From an uncultured Lachnospiraceae bacterium (GTDB lineage Bacteria; Bacillota; Clostridia; Lachnospirales; Lachnospiraceae), in NCBI GenBank assembly GCA_910587765.1, contig CAJUNR010000045.1, forward strand, positions 1 through 34,696: a stretch of DNA of 34,696 nucleotides, given 5' to 3'. Positions 1-7,165 of the stretch are shown one piece after another. The position numbers and the translations under genes are program-made. A model generated the notes under the pieces. The model had not been told where the DNA came from, searched no databases, and saw nothing but the letters and a program-made list of their open reading frames with translations. The number at the start of each line of letters is the position of its first letter. Position 1 is the first letter of the stretch.

Positions 1-104
1 TTTTAAGTTCCGTATCTGTGCGCTGCTTCCCCTTCGTCTGGAAGAATTTTCACCCGCCTCCGCGTCTGAAAAACAGCACAAGTACTTTTTTTCAGTGTCG
101 TTTT

Positions 105-1589
105 TTATTTTGCTGCGAGCTGCATAATACCCTCCTGGGTCACGCTCTCGTGATCCAGGCATCCGGTCACCCGGCCGTCGTTCATCACGTAGACCCGGTC
201 GCTCATATTAATGATCTCCGGAAGTTCCGAGGAGATCATGATAATCGACATTCCCTGTTTGACAAGGTCGTTCATAATCGTGTAGATCTCCGCCTTGGCG
301 CCCACGTCCACGCCGCGGGTCGGCTCATCCAGAATCAGTATCTTCGGATCCGTGGCCAGCCAGCGCCCGATCATCACCTTCTGCTGATTTCCGCCGGACA
401 GATTTCCGATCACCTGCTCCTGGCCGGGCGTTTTGGTCGCCATCATGTCGATATATTTCTGTGTAATCTCTTCTTCCTTCTTTGTATTCACGTGAAGGCT
501 CTTAATAAACTGCGAAAGCACTTCAATCGTGGAATTAAAACGAACGCTCTGTACTTTGTACAGCCCCTCTTCTTTCCGGCTCTCCGGAACCAGCGCAATC
601 CCGTATTTCAGCGCATCGATCGGAGTCTTAATCTGTACCTTCTTTCCTTCCACGTAGACATCCCCCGTCATACGCGGCGCAAGCCCGAATATCGCCTTCA
701 TGGTCTCGCTCCGTCCGGCTCCGACCAGACCCGCGAATCCGATAATCTCCCCTTTTCTAAGCTCAAAACTCGCATCCTTCGCCATCTTTCCGTCGGAAAT
801 GTGCTCGCATTTGAGAACCACTTCCCCCGGCTCCAGATAATCTCTCGTATAGTAATTGGTCAGCTCCCGTCCGACCATCATCGCGATCAGCTCGTCCTTA
901 TTCGTCTCTTTTACTACCTTTGTGCCGACGGTCTGCCCGTCACGCATAACCGTCACCCGATCGCAGATCTCCTCCAGCTCGCTCATCTTATGGGAAATGT
1001 AGATGATTCCCACGCCCTTCTTCGTCAGTGTTCTCATCGTCTCGAACAGGAATCCGACTTCCTTGTCCGATATGGAAGAGGTCGGCTCATCCATGACCAG
1101 AATCCTGGAGTTAAAGGAAATCGCCTTTACGATCTCCACCATCTGCTGCTGCGCAATCGTCAGGCGCTCCACCAGCGTATCCGCATCAATATGCATCTCG
1201 TAGGCGTCCAGAAGCTTCTGGGCATCCTCCGACATCTGCCTGCGGTTGATGTTCAGTTTGTTCCCCGGTTCTCTGCCGAGGAAAATGTTCTCTGCAACTG
1301 TCATATACGGAACCAGCACCAGCTCCTGGTGCACGATCGAGATCCCCGCCTCACGTGCTGCCACCACACCGTCAATCTTCACCTTCTGTCCCTCGATAAA
1401 AATCTCGCCCTCTTCCGCATGATAGATGCCGCCGAGGACTTTGATCAAAGTGGACTTTCCGGCTCCGTTTTCTCCAAGAAGCGCATGTACTTCCCCCGCC
1501 TTTAACTGAAGTCCCACATTCTGAAGCGCTTTCACACCGGGGAAAGATTTGCTGATCCCTCGCATCTCAAGTAAATACTGTTCACTCAC
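105..1589 (-). CDS. Sugar ABC transporter ATP-binding protein (MglA/RbsA type, two ATPase domains)
   Basis: This 494-residue cytoplasmic ATPase would power import of a monosaccharide through a CUT2-type ABC transporter (ribose/galactose class). Two nucleotide-binding domains are fused in tandem, the usual architecture and length for MglA/RbsA/XylG. The first has Walker A GENGAGKST at residues 39-47 and Walker B LVMDEPTSS. The second has a degenerate Walker A (GLVGAGRSE), as is normal in this family, then signature LSGGNQQK and Walker B LILDEPTRGVD. The start is GTG, preceded by a purine-rich AGGTGG stretch. The gene follows the binding-protein gene by 192 bp with a terminator-like hairpin between, so it is probably expressed by read-through. 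No permease is seen before the window edge; one is expected beyond base 1. The sugar cannot be deduced from sequence. Confidence 0.95.
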   Translation of the reverse strand: MSEQYLLEMRGISKSFPGVKALQNVGLQLKAGEVHALLGENGAGKSTLIKVLGGIYHAEEGEIFIEGQKVKIDGVVAAREAGISIVHQELVLVPYMTVAENIFLGREPGNKLNINRRQMSEDAQKLLDAYEMHIDADTLVERLTIAQQQMVEIVKAISFNSRILVMDEPTSSISDKEVGFLFETMRTLTKKGVGIIYISHKMSELEEICDRVTVMRDGQTVGTKVVKETNKDELIAMMVGRELTNYYTRDYLEPGEVVLKCEHISDGKMAKDASFELRKGEIIGFAGLVGAGRSETMKAIFGLAPRMTGDVYVEGKKVQIKTPIDALKYGIALVPESRKEEGLYKVQSVRFNSTIEVLSQFIKSLHVNTKKEEEITQKYIDMMATKTPGQEQVIGNLSGGNQQKVMIGRWLATDPKILILDEPTRGVDVGAKAEIYTIMNDLVKQGMSIIMISSELPEIINMSDRVYVMNDGRVTGCLDHESVTQEGIMQLAAK

Positions 1590-1707
1590 GAAATCGCCAC
1601 CACCTGTCTTTTATGTAATCGAACGGGGAAGGAATCTTCCCTGCCCGCGCACCGGGCGTCCGTCAGCCTGCCGACAGATTTCTCCGGACTCCCGTGTGCA
1701 TATTCAG

Positions 1708-1741
1708 AAAAAGGCTTTGCTCCGCTTTCAGGAGCAAAGCC
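1708..1741 (-). terminator. Intra-operon terminator/attenuator between binding protein and ATPase genes
   Basis: An 11-bp perfect stem (1713-1723 paired with 1731-1741, sequence GGCTTTGCTCC and its complement) with a 7-nt loop is followed on the minus strand by five Us (1708-1712). It sits 40 nt after the binding-protein stop codon and before the ATPase gene. Partial termination here would give more binding protein than ATPase, a common arrangement in ABC import operons. Confidence 0.85.
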
Positions 1742-1781
1742 CTCTTACTGTCTGGTTACCAGTTACCACTGTCCGTATCTC

Positions 1782-2816
1782 TTACTGCCATCCTTCGGTT
1801 CCGTAATCATCTACGTTGTCTGCCGTTACAAGGAAGGTCTCGATCGGAATATACTCTTCCACGGTCTCACCGTTCAGCCATTTGTAAGCGGTCTCTGCGA
1901 TGGTCTTGCCGATGGTTACCGGAGACTGTGCGCCGGTGCCCTCAAGCATCGTATCTTTCAGAAGCGCTTTCACATCCGGAGAACCGTCCACGCCGTAGAT
2001 CAGAGGAGTTACGCCTGCCGCGTCCGCTGCCGCATATGCGCCGAGAGCGGTCGGATCGTTGCCGCCGAAGATTGCGACTACATCCGGGCTTGCAGTCAGA
2101 AGGTCGGTTGCCTTCTCATTTGCCACCTGCTGGTTGCCCTGTGCATCCTGCTGTCCCACTACGTTGAAGGTCACGCCGGATTTCTCAATGGCATCCATGA
2201 AACCGTTCGTTCTGTCGGTCACGGACTGCATGGTCGGGGAATCCAGTACCAGGATGTCTCCGCCTTCCGGACACTTCTTCGCCAGGTCCTCGCCGCATAC
2301 ATAGCCCGCATTGTAGTTATCGGAGCCTGCGTAAGAGGTCAGGTAGCTCATGTCTCCTACTTCCGTGTCAAAGCCAAACATGGGAATTTCCGCATCTTTG
2401 AGCATATCCAGAGCCGGAATAATGCCGTCCGCGTCTACCGGGTTCACAAACATAATCTCCACGCCTTTGGAGATCATATCCTCGATCTGGTCGATCTGGG
2501 TATTGGAGTCGTTGCCCGGGTCCATGGAGATCAGCGTATCGCCGTTGCCCTCTACCACTTCTCTGATGGAAGCTTCCAGAGCCACGAAGAACGGGTTCGT
2601 TCCGTCCATACAGGTATAGCCGAATACCTTGCCGCCGCCTGCAGCCGGAGTCTCAGCCGCATCCGCCGCGCCGTCATCCGCCGCCGGAGCTTCCGTCTCT
2701 TCCTGTGCCGGAGCTTCCGCGTCAGCCGGAGCATCCGCAGGTTTGCTACCGCAGCCTGCCGCCATCGCCGCTACCAGAGCCGTGCATAACAGAGCGCTTA
2801 CAAATTTTCTCTTCAT
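1782..2816 (-). CDS. Sugar ABC transporter substrate-binding lipoprotein (periplasmic-binding-protein type 1)
   Basis: This 344-residue protein is the extracellular sugar receptor of the adjacent importer. Residues 1-21 are a lipoprotein signal peptide (MKRK, hydrophobic core, lipobox AAGC) with Cys22 as the lipidation site. Residues of about 24-62 are a low-complexity Ala/Pro/Glu/Asp linker that would tether the domain to the membrane. The rest matches the RbsB/MglB fold: an early GYTCMDGTNPFF segment, NPVDADGI, FGFDTEVGD and GGNDPTALGAYAA. An AGGAGG-like site (GGGAGGAA) precedes the ATG. It lies between the PfkB kinase gene and the transporter ATPase gene on the same strand. Family assignment is firm. 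The ligand is unknown, although the sugar-kinase neighbour supports a monosaccharide. Confidence 0.95.
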   Translation of the reverse strand: MKRKFVSALLCTALVAAMAAGCGSKPADAPADAEAPAQEETEAPAADDGAADAAETPAAGGGKVFGYTCMDGTNPFFVALEASIREVVEGNGDTLISMDPGNDSNTQIDQIEDMISKGVEIMFVNPVDADGIIPALDMLKDAEIPMFGFDTEVGDMSYLTSYAGSDNYNAGYVCGEDLAKKCPEGGDILVLDSPTMQSVTDRTNGFMDAIEKSGVTFNVVGQQDAQGNQQVANEKATDLLTASPDVVAIFGGNDPTALGAYAAADAAGVTPLIYGVDGSPDVKALLKDTMLEGTGAQSPVTIGKTIAETAYKWLNGETVEEYIPIETFLVTADNVDDYGTEGWQ

Positions 2817-2869
2817 TTCTTATTCCTCCCATGAATAATTTGTATTTACATGGTCATTTTAACGGTTAT

Positions 2870-2898
2870 TCTATATTTTTGCACCTGTAAATTGTAAC
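2870..2898 (-). promoter_or_regulatory. Possible promoter for the sugar-binding protein gene
   Basis: On the minus strand GTTACA (2893-2898) and TATAGA (2870-2875) are separated by 17 nt in an AT-rich stretch ahead of the binding-protein gene. Each box matches the sigma-A consensus at about four of six positions, so this is only a candidate. It would let the transporter genes be expressed apart from the kinase. Confidence 0.4.
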
Positions 2899-2904
2899 CA
2901 TTTT

Positions 2905-2926
2905 CAGATGACATTTGTCACATCTG
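2905..2926. promoter_or_regulatory. Interrupted palindrome at the end of the kinase gene, candidate operator
   Basis: CAGATG (2905-2910) and CATCTG (2921-2926) are perfect inverted arms, 10 nt apart. The centre contains a second offset TGACA/TGTCA pair. The element overlaps the kinase stop codon and lies just upstream of the candidate promoter of the binding-protein gene, where an activator or repressor of the sugar operon could bind. No regulator gene is nearby in the window. Confidence 0.35.
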
Positions 2927-4039
2927 CTGCTCCCAGCCGCCTCTGATCTTCTCCTCCAGCTCCTCCAGCGTCCTCACGCCGCTCAGGGCGTCAAATTCTT
3001 CCACGCAGGAGGCTCCTTCCGCCGCCGCCAGGCGCACGCACTGCTCCGCGGAGTACCCTCTCAGAGCGGCGAGAAGAAAGGCCGCGATGCTGACGTCCCC
3101 GGCTCCGGTTCCGGAGCGCACCCGCGCGGGCACATAGCATTTCTGAAAACCTTCTCTGCCGTGCCAGCTTTCGGCGTCGATCCCCGCCGCCTGCGGCAGT
3201 CCCGCAAGCGTCTCTCTGGTTCCCGTACAGTAATACATGCCGGAAGCGCCGCATTTGACGAGCACGATCCTCGCTCCCAGCGCCATGGCTTCGCGGGCGA
3301 GCGGACGGATGTCTTCCTCCGGCCGCAGGATCTTCGTCACGTCCCCGCCGTGCGAGCGCCTCATCCACTCCCGGTACCTCTCTTTGTCCAGCATGCCGCA
3401 CAGTTCCTCCGCGCTGGGAACGAAGAAATCGACGTACGGAAGCGTCCGTTCCAGAAACCGCCTCCAGTCCGTCTTCGCCGCCTCGGATTCCTCATCCACG
3501 GCCGCCAGGTCAAGGGAAACCGCAATCCCCTTTTCCCGCACCCGCCGGAAAAGCTTCAGAAGCTCCGCTCCGCCCTCCAGATACATCTTCCTCATGATCG
3601 GCGGATAACCGAAATGAAACAGCGCCACGTCCGAAAGCATCGAATCCGGAATATCGTCCGCGCAGAAGCTGTCGTTGGCCCCGGGATTATGCAGAAAGAT
3701 CCGGTCCACTCCCGGAGGCGCGATCACAATCGTATAGGAAGTAGAATCCCTCTCGTCCACCAGCACGTCCCCGTCCGCGCCGTATTTCCTCATCAGCCCG
3801 AGGACGAGATCCCCAAAGGCGTCCTTCCCGACCTTTCCCACCAGACGCACGTCCGCCCCCAGCTTTTTGAGTGCCAGCCCCGTATTTGCCACCGCGCCTC
3901 CCGTATGAATCGCGGCCGGGTTCATATGAAGCAGCCGGCCCGGAATCAGATAGTCCGAAAGCGGACCGTTTTTCCCCTCCGGAAAGACCGGCGTGATGTC
4001 CACGCAGAGGTGCCCTGCCACCATGATCCTTTTTTCCAT
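2918..4039 (-). CDS. PfkB-family carbohydrate kinase
   Basis: This 373-residue cytoplasmic kinase belongs to the ribokinase/PfkB family, which phosphorylates sugars or nucleosides. Family features seen are an N-terminal AGHLCVDITP strand, the glycine-rich HTGGAVANTG substrate segment at about residue 45, GKVGKDAFG, and the C-terminal anion-hole motif GTGAGD at 310-315, where Asp315 would be the catalytic base. The length is slightly above the usual 300-340. The start has a strong AAAGGGGG ribosome binding site. It is first in a minus-strand operon with the sugar-binding protein (101 bp downstream) and ATPase. It therefore probably phosphorylates the imported sugar, though that link is inference from position. 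Confidence 0.9.
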   Translation of the reverse strand: MEKRIMVAGHLCVDITPVFPEGKNGPLSDYLIPGRLLHMNPAAIHTGGAVANTGLALKKLGADVRLVGKVGKDAFGDLVLGLMRKYGADGDVLVDERDSTSYTIVIAPPGVDRIFLHNPGANDSFCADDIPDSMLSDVALFHFGYPPIMRKMYLEGGAELLKLFRRVREKGIAVSLDLAAVDEESEAAKTDWRRFLERTLPYVDFFVPSAEELCGMLDKERYREWMRRSHGGDVTKILRPEEDIRPLAREAMALGARIVLVKCGASGMYYCTGTRETLAGLPQAAGIDAESWHGREGFQKCYVPARVRSGTGAGDVSIAAFLLAALRGYSAEQCVRLAAAEGASCVEEFDALSGVRTLEELEEKIRGGWEQQM

Positions 4040-4064
4040 AAAAATCCCCCTTTCCTCCCAAAAC

Positions 4065-4078
4065 CGTTTGCAAAAACG
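4065..4078. promoter_or_regulatory. Short palindrome in the divergent intergenic region, candidate operator
   Basis: CGTTT-GCAA-AAACG forms a 5-bp inverted repeat between the divergent kinase and aldo/keto reductase genes. It lies between the kinase start and its candidate promoter, so a bound protein could block the sugar operon. This is weak evidence based only on symmetry and position. Confidence 0.3.
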
Positions 4079-4095
4079 ACTTCCTTATGTTACTA

Positions 4096-4123
4096 ATAAT
4101 AATACAGAGAAAAAAAATTGCAA
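4096..4123 (-). promoter_or_regulatory. Candidate promoter of the sugar kinase/transporter operon
   Basis: On the minus strand TTGCAA (4118-4123) and TATTAT (4096-4101) are separated by 16 nt, largely a run of T. This matches sigma-A boxes at four and five of six positions. It lies about 57 nt ahead of the PfkB gene. Confidence 0.45.
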
Positions 4124-4167
4124 GTGCTTTCTCACTTGATCAGCGACAGGAAAGGAGTCTGAATCTT

Positions 4168-5190
4168 ATGACCAACGTACGCCTCGGAAAGACCGGCATT
4201 ACCGTCAACAAAAACGGCTTCGGCGCCCTCCCCATCCAGCGGATCCCGAAAGAGGACGCCGTCCGTCTGCTCCACAAAGCCTTCGACGGCGGAATCCGTT
4301 TCTACGACACCGCCCGCCTGTATACGGACAGCGAAGAGAAGCTCGGAGCCGCTTTTTCGGACCGCAGAGAGCAGGTTTTCATCTCCTCCAAAACCGGAGC
4401 CGTCACCGTGGAAGGCTTCTGGAAAGACCTTGAAACCACGCTGAAGAATCTGAAGACGGATCATCTCGACATCTACCAGTTCCACAATCCCGCCTTTTGT
4501 CCCCGGCCCGGCGACGAAAGCGGTATCTATGACGCGGCCCTGGAGGCCCGAAAGAAAGGGATGATCCTCCACATCGGCATCACCAACCACCGCCTGAACG
4601 TCGCCCGGGAGGCCATCGACAGCGGGCTGTACGAGACCCTGCAGTTCCCGTTCTGCTATCTGTCCGGCGAACCGGAATTGAAACTGTTGGAGGGATGCCG
4701 GAAAAACGATATGGGATTTTTATCCATGAAAGCGCTGTCCGGCGGACTGATCACCAATGCCGCCGCGGCTTACGCCTTCCAGGCGCAGTTCCCGGAGACG
4801 CTGCCTTTATGGGGCGTTCAGCGGGAAGAAGAGCTTGACCAGTTCCTGGCCTTTGTGAACAATCCGCCGGCCATGAACGAGGAGCTCTCCGCCGTCATCG
4901 AAAAGGACCGCCGAGAACTGCTGGGCGAATTTTGCCGGGGCTGCGGCTACTGTATGCCCTGCGCGGCGGGCATCGAGATCAACAACTGCGCCCGCATGTC
5001 CCTGCTCCTGCGCCGCTCCCCGGCCGCGCCCTATCTGACGCCCGAATGGCAGGCGAAGATGAAGAAGATCGAAGACTGTCAGCACTGCGGTTCCTGTAAG
5101 AAAAAATGTCCTTACGGGCTGGACACTCCGGAGCTTCTGAAGCGGAACTACGAAGATTATAAGGAAATTCTGGCCGGAAAGGCTTTCTGA
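4168..5190 (+). CDS. Aldo/keto reductase with C-terminal iron-sulfur (ferredoxin-like) domain
   Basis: This 340-residue protein joins an NADPH-dependent aldo/keto reductase barrel to a C-terminal dicluster-type region. The barrel shows the usual Asp47, Tyr52 (YDTARLY), Lys76 (ISSKTG) and a QFHNP strand where the family has its active-site His. The C-terminus carries CRGCGYCMPC and then CQHCGSCKKKCPYG, able to hold iron-sulfur clusters. The start is placed at 4168 because AAAGGAG lies 10 nt upstream and the family N-terminus begins there; a longer frame from 4087 adds residues without family character. The substrate is unknown. The stop overlaps the start of the next gene (ATGA), so the two are translationally coupled. 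A link between this redox enzyme and DNA repair is not obvious. Confidence 0.9.
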   Translation: MTNVRLGKTGITVNKNGFGALPIQRIPKEDAVRLLHKAFDGGIRFYDTARLYTDSEEKLGAAFSDRREQVFISSKTGAVTVEGFWKDLETTLKNLKTDHLDIYQFHNPAFCPRPGDESGIYDAALEARKKGMILHIGITNHRLNVAREAIDSGLYETLQFPFCYLSGEPELKLLEGCRKNDMGFLSMKALSGGLITNAAAAYAFQAQFPETLPLWGVQREEELDQFLAFVNNPPAMNEELSAVIEKDRRELLGEFCRGCGYCMPCAAGIEINNCARMSLLLRRSPAAPYLTPEWQAKMKKIEDCQHCGSCKKKCPYGLDTPELLKRNYEDYKEILAGKAF

Positions 5191-6716
5191 TGAGTGAAAC
5201 GCGCACTTACATCGCCATTGATCTGAAATCCTTCTACGCTTCGGTGGAATGCCGGGAGCGGAGTCTGGATCCGCTTACCACCCATCTGGTGGTGGCGGAC
5301 GAGGAACGGACGGAGAAGACAATCTGCCTTGCCGTCTCTCCTTCCCTCAAGGCTTACGGCATTCCCGGCCGTCCGCGGCTGTTTGAAGTCGTGCAGAGGG
5401 TAAGGCAGATTAACAGAGAGAGGAAGCGCCGTGCGCCCGGCGGAGTGTTCACCGGCTCTTCCTTCCTCGCGCCGGAACTCGCGGAGCATCCCGAGCTGGA
5501 GCTTTCCTACATCACGGCCCGGCCCCGGATGGCCTTTTATATGGAATACAGCACCGCCGTCTACGAAATCTATTTAAAATACGTGGCGCCGGAGGATATC
5601 CATGTGTACTCCATCGACGAGGTCTTCATGGACGTGACCGGCTATCTGGAAACCTACCGCATGACTGCGAAGGAGCTGGCATCCGCCATCCTGCTGGATG
5701 TGCTTCTGAGCACCGGCATCACCGCAACCGCCGGCATCGGCACCAACCTCTATCTGTGCAAAGTGGCGATGGACATCGTGGCAAAACATGTCAAACCGGA
5801 TCGGTGCGGCGCGCGGATTGCGCAGCTCGACGAGATGAGCTACCGCAGACTTCTGTGGGATCACCGGCCGCTGACCGATTTCTGGCGCGTCGGGCACGGC
5901 TACCGCAGAAAGTTGGAGGCCGCGGGACTGTTCACGATGGGAGACATTGCCCGCTGTTCGCTCGGCGGCGAACAGGATTATTATAATGAAGAGCTTCTCT
6001 ACCGCATGTTCGGCGTCAACGCGGAACTTCTGATCGACCACGCCTGGGGATACGAGCCCGTCACCATGGATCTGATCAAAGCCTACCGGCCGGAGAGCAG
6101 CAGCATCAGCTCCGGCCAGGTACTGCAGTGTCCGTACGACGCCGAAAAAGGGAAACTGATCGTCCGGGAGATGGCCGACCAGATCGCCCTCGAGCTGGTC
6201 GAGCGCCGGCTGGTCACGGACCAGATGGTTCTCACGGTCGGTTATGACGTCGACAACCTGAGCGACGAGCGGATCCGCTCGGGTTACAAGGGCGAAGTGA
6301 CCACCGACCGTTACGGCAGAAAAGTCCCCAAACACGCCCACGGAACGGTCAGTCTCGGCCGCCGGACCTCCTCCTCGCAGTTGATTACCGACGCGGTGAC
6401 GCAGTTGTATGACCGTATCGTCAATCCCGCCCTCCTCATACGGCGCGTGACCATCGCCGCCGGACGGCTGACGGACGAGGCGGACGCCCCGGAAAACGGA
6501 CAGTATGAACAGCTTGATCTTTTCACGGATTACGCCGCCCTGGAACGGGAACAGAAAGCGGAGGAGGAACGGCTGGCCAGAGAGAGAAAACTGCAGGAAG
6601 CCATGCTGTCCGTCAAGAAAAAATACGGCAAAAACGCCATCATAAAAGGTATGAATCTGCAGGAAGGCGCCACCACCCTGAAACGAAACCGCCAGATCGG
6701 AGGACACCGGGCGTGA
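5190..6716 (+). CDS. Y-family DNA polymerase (UmuC/UvrX-like translesion polymerase)
   Basis: This 508-residue protein is a translesion DNA polymerase of the UmuC/UvrX branch found in Firmicutes. The catalytic acidic residues are visible: Asp11 in AIDLKSFYASVE, and Asp143/Glu144 in YSIDEVFMDVT. A little-finger region follows. Near the C-terminus QLDLF (residues 441-445) is a good sliding-clamp binding motif, followed by a charged, probably coiled tail. Its start codon overlaps the stop of the aldo/keto reductase gene, and its own stop overlaps the GTG of the YolD-like gene. Polymerase plus YolD-like is a recurring pair in Firmicute chromosomes and mobile elements. No LexA box was recognised, so SOS control is not shown here. 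Confidence 0.93.
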   Translation: MSETRTYIAIDLKSFYASVECRERSLDPLTTHLVVADEERTEKTICLAVSPSLKAYGIPGRPRLFEVVQRVRQINRERKRRAPGGVFTGSSFLAPELAEHPELELSYITARPRMAFYMEYSTAVYEIYLKYVAPEDIHVYSIDEVFMDVTGYLETYRMTAKELASAILLDVLLSTGITATAGIGTNLYLCKVAMDIVAKHVKPDRCGARIAQLDEMSYRRLLWDHRPLTDFWRVGHGYRRKLEAAGLFTMGDIARCSLGGEQDYYNEELLYRMFGVNAELLIDHAWGYEPVTMDLIKAYRPESSSISSGQVLQCPYDAEKGKLIVREMADQIALELVERRLVTDQMVLTVGYDVDNLSDERIRSGYKGEVTTDRYGRKVPKHAHGTVSLGRRTSSSQLITDAVTQLYDRIVNPALLIRRVTIAAGRLTDEADAPENGQYEQLDLFTDYAALEREQKAEEERLARERKLQEAMLSVKKKYGKNAIIKGMNLQEGATTLKRNRQIGGHRA

Positions 6717-7138
6717 ACGAAAATCACAAATATGACGACATCATCCATCTTCCGCATCACGTCTCCGCCCGGCATCCGCAGATGTCGCTCTGGAACCGGG
6801 CGGCACAGTTCGCCCCCTTTGCCGCTCTCACCGGGCACCGGGAAGCCGTCCGCGAAACCGCCCGGCTGACCGACTCCTTTCAGGAGCTGAACGAGGATCA
6901 GAAAGCCCTGCTCGATGAACGGCTCCGTCTGATTCAGGAGCACCTGTCCGAAAATCCCGAAATCGAGGCCGTGTATTTTCAGCCGGACGGCCGCAAAAGC
7001 GGCGGAGCCTATGTGACTTTCCGCGGCGCGGTGAAAAAAATCGACCTCTACCGCCGTCAGATTCTCTTTACAGACGGAACAGCCCTCCCTACGGAACGTC
7101 TCCGTTCCATTGAGGGAAGGCTGTTTCATCATTCCTGA
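6713..7138 (+). CDS. YolD-like family protein
   Basis: This 141-residue protein resembles the YolD-like family, small proteins encoded beside UvrX/UmuC-type polymerases whose biochemical role is unclear. Visible character includes the N-terminal segment DDIIHLPHHVSARHPQMS, the AAQFAPFAALTGH region, and a C-terminal beta-rich part ending in a KIDLYRRQILF segment. There is no signal peptide or membrane segment. It begins with GTG inside the polymerase stop (GTGA overlap), which implies translational coupling and stoichiometric production with the polymerase. The assignment combines sequence resemblance and neighbour. The gene ends 27 bp before the convergent gltD stop codon. Confidence 0.8.
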   Translation: MNENHKYDDIIHLPHHVSARHPQMSLWNRAAQFAPFAALTGHREAVRETARLTDSFQELNEDQKALLDERLRLIQEHLSENPEIEAVYFQPDGRKSGGAYVTFRGAVKKIDLYRRQILFTDGTALPTERLRSIEGRLFHHS

Positions 7139-7165
7139 GGAAGCGCTGATTTCATCAGCGTTTCC
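7139..7165. terminator. Palindrome between convergent yolD-like and gltD genes
   Basis: A 12-bp stem (7139-7150 with 7154-7165, one G-U pair) with a 3-nt loop fills the gap between the two convergent stop codons, so it can fold on either transcript. There is no clear U-tract, so bidirectional termination or 3'-end protection is only likely. The right arm plus the gltD stop codon (7154-7168) is identical to 18210-18224 after rel. Confidence 0.6.

Noticed and set aside
18..1505. Long plus-strand open frame opposite the ABC ATPase gene
   Set aside because: It is antisense to clear Walker and signature motifs. It has no recognisable protein features and no ribosome binding site.
1643..1666. CTGCCCGCG and CGGGCGTCCG resembling the repeat end
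   Set aside because: The match is broken by inserted bases and could be chance in GC-rich DNA.
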